This document shows, one piece after another, positions 11,201-13,697 of a DNA stretch of 13,697 nt. Origin of the DNA: Chrysochromulina parva (lineage: Eukaryota; Haptophyta; Prymnesiales; Chrysochromulinaceae); the NCBI GenBank assembly GCA_002887195.1, contig PJAB01001554.1:1-13697 (forward strand), read 5' to 3'. Below the pieces are notes generated by a model that made no database searches, was not told where the DNA came from, and saw only the letters and a list, made by a program, of their open reading frames with translations. Every line of letters starts with the position of its first letter. The stretch's first letter is position 1. The translations under genes were made by a program, and so were the position numbers.

Positions 11201-13697
11201 AGAGCGAGCAGGTGCATGGACGGAGTCGCGCACGTTCAGTGATATCGGGCATCAGGGAGGGTCACTCAAGGCGAACTACCGTTGTCGGGCTCCACGTGCA
11301 GAACGTCGACGATCAGATACTCGAACGTGACGATGGAACTTTTAGAGAAGTCGACTCCGTTGTTGGTCACCTCTGCAGGCATCCCCGAACGCAACGAACA
11401 ACGAAGTCAGCGCGCACACACGGAGGGTTTGGGTAGGTTCACCGCTCCCTACCTGCTGTCACAAACCCTAGCCTCCCTCGAGGTAAGCTGCATACCAACT
11501 CCGACCCTTCGCGTAGCAGCACAGCTACGGCAGTGGCATTGCCAAACGCGCACCGCAGAACAGAGAGAGCTGCACCGCGATGTGAGAATCCGGTACCATG
11601 CACGTGCACCGGTATTCTGCCAAAAACTGGGCCTCGCTGGGGAACAACAGCCGAAACATGTACCTGCATCCACGAGCCGTGCGGTAAGAAGCCATTGTAG
11701 CAGTCTGATAATGGCACTCGCGCACCTTGGGATAATGCTCGAATTGCAAAGCGCCTCGAGAAAAAGGCCCCTGACCATTGAATGTAAGGTCGAGTCGACT
11801 GATGCCCGGAGGGAGCATCGTTGAAAGGCATTCCACGTGAGAGGATGAGACGAATCGGGCGAGCACCAGAACAGAGCTTCCAGATGATGTCGCATGTGAG
11901 ACCCTTGTTGTAAATCTGCACCAAATCGAAGGACCTGCCTTGAAATCTGAACCAAAAATCGAGAGCAGAGTACCGCCATCCTATGGAAGGCACACGCAGC
12001 CAAGCAGGGGTTTCAGCGTTTTGCGGGCACTCGGTGCGTCTCATCTATGTTGGATTCATCACCTGCGGCCCCATCGCAGGATGAAGCCGATCGAGTCTGG
12101 GCTCCACTTCATATGAGAAGAGGATGGTGCTCAGGGTGAATGCGTCTGCGTTGGCCATCGACATCGTTACTGCGGCGGCCGTTACTGACGGAGGCGACAC
12201 GCAACGGAACACTCCTGCACCCGCGAATGATGCGACAGCCGTGGCGTGCTGCCCGAATCGGCACGTCCAGCGACCCCGTACAGGAAATGCAGATGTGACG
12301 ATAGAAAGCAACGTCCCGCCGAGGACAGGTCCGGAAGCAGGTATGACACTAGTAAGCAACTTCGACGTAAACACATAAATCAGGCCTGATGCCGTGAATT
12401 GCTGCAAATTGCTCGTTGCTTCTACAACGACTGCGCCGGGCGTGTGCGAAGGCGTGGAGCAGATTACAGTGTGTGTGGAACGGTACTCCGCGAGAAGCAC
12501 AGTAGTCGCGTTGAACCTGACGTGGAGAACCATCAAGTCCACGGCACGGCGCGAGAAGTGCTCGCCTGTAACTGTCAGCCTGGTCCCACCTACGCTAGGT
12601 CCGCTGCCAGGCGTCAAAGAGATGATTTGCGTAGCGTGGAGGTATTCGAAAGAACCGGCGATCAAAGGAGCTCCAAACAATCCACGCAGTATCGCAAAAG
12701 GCTGACTTCCTGAGGTGGTGCTAGAAGGTGCGACGCACATAACCTCAGTCGAGCTCTTCCTGCGGCTCGGTACATGAGTTTGACCGAAGCGGCAGAAGAG
12801 CGGGTCAAGCTCTGACAAGAACAAACCAGTAACCTGTATAATGGTACCTCCTGTGCGAGGTCCCAGCCGAGGTGAGACGGCCAGTAGTCGAGGATCCGCG
12901 TGAAATATGAATTTCATCGCGGTAGATATCAATGCCCCATCGACTTGCAGTTGAACTGTACTGTCTCTTGGGGAGGCCATTGGTGGAGAACGGCACACGA
13001 CCAAGCTGTGGCTGAGCACGTGCGCCTCAGTCTGTTTGGAATCGTCGAATATGCATTTAACACCACTGGTGTATGGTGGAACAAAGCCAGTACCTGTGGG
13101 CAAAAGTACGACATCGGATAAGGCGTGAAAAAGCAGGTTTAGCGTGGGCGTTAGCATATTTGGATGGCCGCAATCCCTGCTGCATGCGCGGGCTGGATGA
13201 GGAGGGACTCACCATGAATGGACAAGAGAGTATCGCCGATGGGTGGTCCGCTTGCCGGGGTCAACGATGCAGCCAAAGCCGTGACGTACAAGAACGTTAT
13301 TCGCTGATTCGAAAAGGACGGTGGAATATTTGCGACTTCTACCACTGCCATCGAATCACCGCGCCGTGGTGAAGTGCACAATATGAGAAGTGAGCTCAGC
13401 CAGTACGCAGGTACGCTACTGGTGTTGAAAGCACATGTGAGAAGAGAAAGATCCCAAGCACGGGCGGAGAACAGGTGGCCGTGAACGAAAATGAGCGTGC
13501 CCCCAAGCGCAGGACCAAGTGGAGGATCGAGGAAAGCAACGGAAGGTACATCCACAACAGAAAAAAGGATGCCCGAAGCACTGAAGTCGCGCCCGTTGGT
13601 GCTCACCTCGAGCGCCACGTACCCCGGCGCCGCGGGGCGCGGCGAGGTGCACTCGAGCTGCCCGGCTGAGAGCAGCCGCGCAGGCACCGCCACCTCG
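1..13697 (-). CDS. giant IPT/TIG-repeat protein, internal fragment (10 exons, open at both ends)
   Basis: Proposed coding sequence on the minus strand: join of 13697-13213, 13093-12063, 11980-11726, 11663-11453, 11372-11280, 11192-10807, 10717-6441, 6371-5803, 5691-5350 and 5274-1, about 4,307 codons. Exon phases agree at every junction and no stop remains. The protein is a run of units with the pattern V..V.P..GP..GGT.V.V.G..F, then C.F, then C..P, then V.V..N..DF and F.Y. This is the IPT/TIG Ig-like fold known from plexins, fibrocystin/PKHD1-type proteins and Dictyostelium Tgr proteins. Only the family is recognised, not an orthologue. Paired cysteines and recurring N-x-S/T sites suggest an extracellular glycoprotein. 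No signal peptide, membrane span or catalytic domain is visible. Function is unknown; adhesion or recognition is inference from the family. Confidence 0.93.
5275..5349 (-). other. predicted intron 9 (75 nt, phase 1, GT-AG)
   Basis: Donor CCG|GTAAGC, acceptor CTTTCTTGCGGCTCGCAG|. It is a multiple of three and stop-free. If read as protein it is a basic, Pro/Arg-rich stretch (ARPRPPRK) unlike the rest of the array, and it stretches R28 to about 50 residues between GGT and CSF. Removal gives about 25 residues, the family norm. A CTGAT branch-like motif is present. Confidence 0.76.
5350..5691 (-). CDS. exon 9: rest of R27, start of R28
   Basis: After removal of intron 8 it gives GSG-FAPSAFATCRF, the normal IPT spacing for R27. 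It then carries CMQCRAPSS, with one extra cysteine next to the second conserved one. A longer-than-usual loop with one NVT sequon follows, then the closing strand MALNGKDFTNTF. R28 starts at 5428 (HPRQGPVLGGT, VVTIALIP). The exon ends with the first base of a codon at 5350 if intron 9 is used. Its frame is the same with or without the two flanking introns. Confidence 0.75.
5692..5802 (-). other. predicted intron 8 (111 nt, phase 1, GC-AG)
   Basis: Donor CAG|GCGAGT, a GC donor whose remaining positions match consensus. The acceptor is strong (TTTTTCTCTTAACAG|). The segment is a multiple of three with no in-frame stop, so the raw frame reads through. If translated, R27 would have about 55 residues between GGT and its first Cys-x-Phe, where sister units have about 20-27. 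Removal yields TIIGSG-FAPSAF, canonical IPT text. It contains an 18-nt tandem duplication. The alternative is a real coding loop insertion or a retained isoform. Confidence 0.7.
5756..5794 (-). repeat. 18-nt tandem duplication (about 2.2 copies)
   Basis: Bases 5756-5794 have a perfect period of 18. The unit on the plus strand is ggtagggtatgtcctcgt. It lies within predicted intron 8. If translated it would give a repeated HEDIPY. A clean copy like this suggests a recent slippage or duplication event. Confidence 0.95.
5803..6371 (-). CDS. exon 8: R25, R26, start of R27
   Basis: It continues R25 as IR-LHPSRGPLTGRS. R25 has GR instead of GG. R26 (6130-5879) has PTSGPGNGGT with the short first-cysteine loop SSCFSGG. 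R27 begins at 5878 (PSSGPHAGGT, LTIIGSG). The 3' end at 5803 rests on the predicted GC-AG intron 8. If that intron is not removed, this exon runs on without interruption. Coding status is near certain; this boundary is less so. Confidence 0.8.
6372..6440 (-). other. intron 7 (69 nt, phase 2, GT-AG)
   Basis: Donor CAG|GTGCGT, acceptor CCTTGCTGCAG|. A TTTGAC branch-like motif is present. Its length is a multiple of three, but it contains an in-frame TGA (6397-6395), so retention would truncate the protein. Removal joins VVVIR to LHPSRGP at the start of R25. Confidence 0.88.
6441..10717 (-). CDS. exon 7: end of R9, units R10-R24, start of R25
   Basis: A single 4,277-nt exon of 1,425 codons. It opens with CISPPHN, the second cysteine of R9, so the ATG upstream at 10756 is intronic and not a start. 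Fifteen units follow, R10 (10615) to R24 (starting 6817), nearly all with a GP..GG motif and two cysteines. R12 carries a third cysteine. R16 has VPVTGG, R19 has APPAGG. R20 has an extra CGTRVC pair. R23 is degenerate and R24 has a cysteine-rich insertion. The exon ends at VVVIR in phase 2; the stop at 6395 is inside intron 7. Confidence 0.95.
6536..6628 (-). other. four-cysteine insertion in IPT unit R24
   Basis: Between the second conserved cysteine (ECAAP) and the strand VRVAVTLSVNGEQF, R24 carries about 31 residues with the spacing C-x3-C-x8-C-x2-C (CPARC, then CHSC) and an NMT sequon. No usable splice donor is seen, so it is probably translated. It may be a small disulfide-bonded or metal-binding knob. 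I do not recognise a named family. Confidence 0.75.
6818..7075 (-). other. degenerate IPT unit R23
   Basis: Located by position between R22 and R24 and by its cysteine pair (VCSF and MRCIV). The GP..GG turn is lost and reads FVTSPGGVVHIAGRAL, and the closing strand is atypical (TLFVRHL). The frame is intact, so this is divergence and not a break. Confidence 0.72.
10718..10806 (-). other. intron 6 (89 nt, phase 0, GT-AG)
   Basis: Donor CAG|GTGCTA, acceptor CCGCTTGCTCAG|. A TTGAC branch-like motif is present. Removal joins STRLQ to CISPP, placing the second cysteine of R9 at its normal spacing. Confidence 0.88.
10807..11192 (-). CDS. exon 6: rest of R8, first part of R9
   Basis: The joined text reads PDNG-PTAGGTVVTIHGIGF, so R8 is restored across intron 5. 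The cysteine pair of R8 is CRW and CVAP. R9 begins at 10959 (YPLLGPVEGGT, CRF) and breaks after STRLQ in phase 0, just before its second cysteine. Confidence 0.87.
11193..11279 (-). other. intron 5 (87 nt, phase 1, GT-AG)
   Basis: Donor ACG|GTAGTT, acceptor CTCTTCCTGTAG| with a good pyrimidine tract. A CACTGAAC branch-like motif is present. Its length is a multiple of three, but it carries an in-frame TGA just after the donor. Removal restores the GP..GG motif of R8. Confidence 0.88.
11280..11372 (-). CDS. exon 5: end of R7, start of R8
   Basis: A 93-nt exon. It completes the split Glu codon and reads EVTNNGVDFSKSS, then VTFEYL, the usual C-terminal strands of an IPT unit. R8 then starts (VDVLHVEPDN). 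It ends with the first base of the Gly of the GP motif (phase 1). It is too short for routine ORF detection, but its fit to the domain pattern on both sides is precise. Confidence 0.84.
11373..11452 (-). other. intron 4 (80 nt, phase 1, GT-AG)
   Basis: Donor CAG|GTAGGG, acceptor ATGCCTGCAG|. A CTGAC branch-like motif lies about 36 nt before the acceptor. Removal joins GFVTA to EVTNNGVDF in unit R7. Confidence 0.86.
11453..11663 (-). CDS. exon 4: first two thirds of R7
   Basis: It starts at VHVSAVVPQRGP and runs through VHVHGTGF, CAFGNAT and LVCSLP to GFVTA. This is the N-terminal and central part of unit R7. The GG of the motif is replaced by GR (GPVFGRIPV). The exon ends with the first base of a Glu codon (phase 1). 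Its frame hits a stop shortly afterwards inside intron 4. Confidence 0.85.
11664..11725 (-). other. intron 3 (62 nt, phase 0, GT-AG)
   Basis: Donor AAG|GTGCGC, acceptor GGATGCAG|. The shortest intron seen, with a weak pyrimidine tract. The support is the frame switch from R6 to R7 exactly at the unit boundary (HYPK to VHVSAVVP). A sequencing frameshift is the alternative but would leave extra residues between the units. Confidence 0.78.
11726..11980 (-). CDS. exon 3: remainder of R6
   Basis: This 85-codon exon continues R6 directly with DGGTLLSIFGSDF, so the joined text reads GPQ-DGGT, exactly the IPT motif. CRF and VECLS supply the cysteine pair, and LTFNGQGPFSRGALQFEHYPK closes the unit. 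It ends at the unit boundary in phase 0. Beyond 11726 the same frame stays open but loses all IPT character, while the neighbouring frame gains it, which is the reason for placing intron 3 here. Confidence 0.85.
11981..12062 (-). other. intron 2 (82 nt, phase 0, GT-AG)
   Basis: Donor CAG|GTGATG, acceptor TTCCATAG|. A CTGAA branch-like motif is present. It contains the stop at 12045. Removal joins GPQ to DGGT of unit R6. Confidence 0.88.
12063..13093 (-). CDS. exon 2: rest of R2, R3, R4, R5, start of R6
   Basis: The exon resumes the split Gly codon to give SIHG-TGF, completing unit R2 in register. R3 (12893-12630) has PRLGPRTGGT, CRF and CVAP. R4 (12629-12363) has PGSGPSVGGT but replaces the first cysteine by Val (VRFNAT). 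R5 (12362-12102) has PASGPVLGGT, CRF and CVSPP. R6 begins at 12101 and the exon ends after PAMGPQ in phase 0. The ATG at 13157 lies inside intron 1 and is not a start codon. The stop at 12045 lies inside intron 2. Confidence 0.9.
13094..13212 (-). other. intron 1 (119 nt, phase 1, GT-AG)
   Basis: Donor G|GTGAGT at 13212, acceptor CCCACAG| at 13094. A TGCTAAC branch-point-like motif lies near 13150-13157. The intron contains an in-frame stop (13151). Removal joins SIH-G-TGF inside unit R2. Confidence 0.88.
13213..13697 (-). CDS. exon 1 (5' truncated): end of unit R0, unit R1, start of R2
   Basis: The frame is already open at the window edge (first full codon 13696), so this is an internal exon and the gene continues upstream. 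It holds the C-terminal half of unit R0, with the LEC.SP and VSTNGRDFSASG signatures. The complete unit R1 follows (13549-13280: DPPLGPALGGT, then CAFNTS, then LCTSP, ending FLYVT). The exon ends inside R2, just after LLSIH, with the first base of a Gly codon (phase 1). Without splicing the frame stops at 13151 and the IPT domain is cut in its first strand, so the donor at 13212 is well supported. Confidence 0.88.

Larger units (their letters stand above)
1..13697 (-). repeat. tandem array of 48 IPT/TIG domains (R0-R47)
   Basis: Unit starts on the minus strand (approximate): R0 partial from 13697, R1 13549, R2 13279, R3 12893, R4 12629, R5 12362, R6 12101, R7 11663, R8 11313, R9 10959, R10 10615, R11 10348, R12 10093, R13 9814, R14 9538, R15 9253, R16 8956, R17 8695, R18 8425, R19 8155, R20 7891, R21 7627, R22 7345, R23 7075, R24 6817, R25 6457, R26 6130, R27 5878, R28 5428, R29 5035, R30 4768, R31 4489, R32 4219, R33 3955, R34 3673, R35 3415, R36 3145, R37 2872, R38 2587, R39 2320, R40 2062, R41 1771, R42 1510, R43 1258, R44 952, R45 697, R46 439, R47 181 (partial). 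The units are similar in protein pattern but not in DNA, so this is an old array. Confidence 0.92.

Noticed and set aside
10718..13212. Frameshift errors or pseudogene decay instead of introns 1-6
   Set aside because: Each frame change coincides with GT and AG signals, consistent phases and an exact restoration of the IPT motif. Decay would not give this at six sites.
1..13697. Bacterial IPT/TIG adhesin or toxin-like repeat protein
   Set aside because: Spliceosomal-type introns with in-frame stops, lack of ribosome-binding context and lack of neighbouring genes point to a eukaryote.

Overview
The whole window lies inside one very large eukaryotic gene on the minus strand. It encodes a tandem array of IPT/TIG (immunoglobulin-like, plexin/transcription-factor type) domains. 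Both ends of the reading frame are open, so the start codon, signal peptide, C-terminus and any membrane anchor lie outside. Read from 13697 down to 1, the coding sequence is interrupted by nine short GT-AG or GC-AG introns of 62-119 nt. Once these are removed, one frame of about 4,307 codons remains. It holds 46 full IPT units plus one partial unit at each edge, at roughly 86-100 residues per unit.

The organism is a eukaryote using the standard code: TAA, TAG and TGA are absent from the spliced frame, and introns have consensus splice sites. GC content is moderate to high, introns are short and the gene is dense, which fits a protist with a compact genome (for example a stramenopile, apusozoan or choanoflagellate-like lineage). 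I cannot place it further from sequence alone.

Layout in transcription order. 13697-10718 is the intron-rich part: exons 1-6, units R0 to R9, six introns. 10717-6441 is one 4.3-kb exon (exon 7) carrying the rest of R9 up to the start of R25. It includes a degenerate unit (R23) and a unit with a four-cysteine insertion (R24). 6440-6372 is intron 7. From 6371 to 1 the frame is open without a stop over 2,123 codons. Inside it, two IPT domains (R27, R28) are stretched by stop-free segments of 111 and 75 nt that look like introns 8 (GC-AG) and 9 (GT-AG). Removing them restores normal domain length. The last exon, 5274-1, carries the end of R28 through the partial R47.

The paired cysteines of each unit, and N-glycosylation sequons that recur just after the first cysteine, point to a secreted or cell-surface glycoprotein with a long beads-on-a-string ectodomain. 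Adhesion, recognition, cell-coat or flagellar-surface roles are possible, but the window does not decide between them. I found no second gene, RNA gene, mobile element, CRISPR array, promoter or terminator, and no gene-free stretch over 300 bases.
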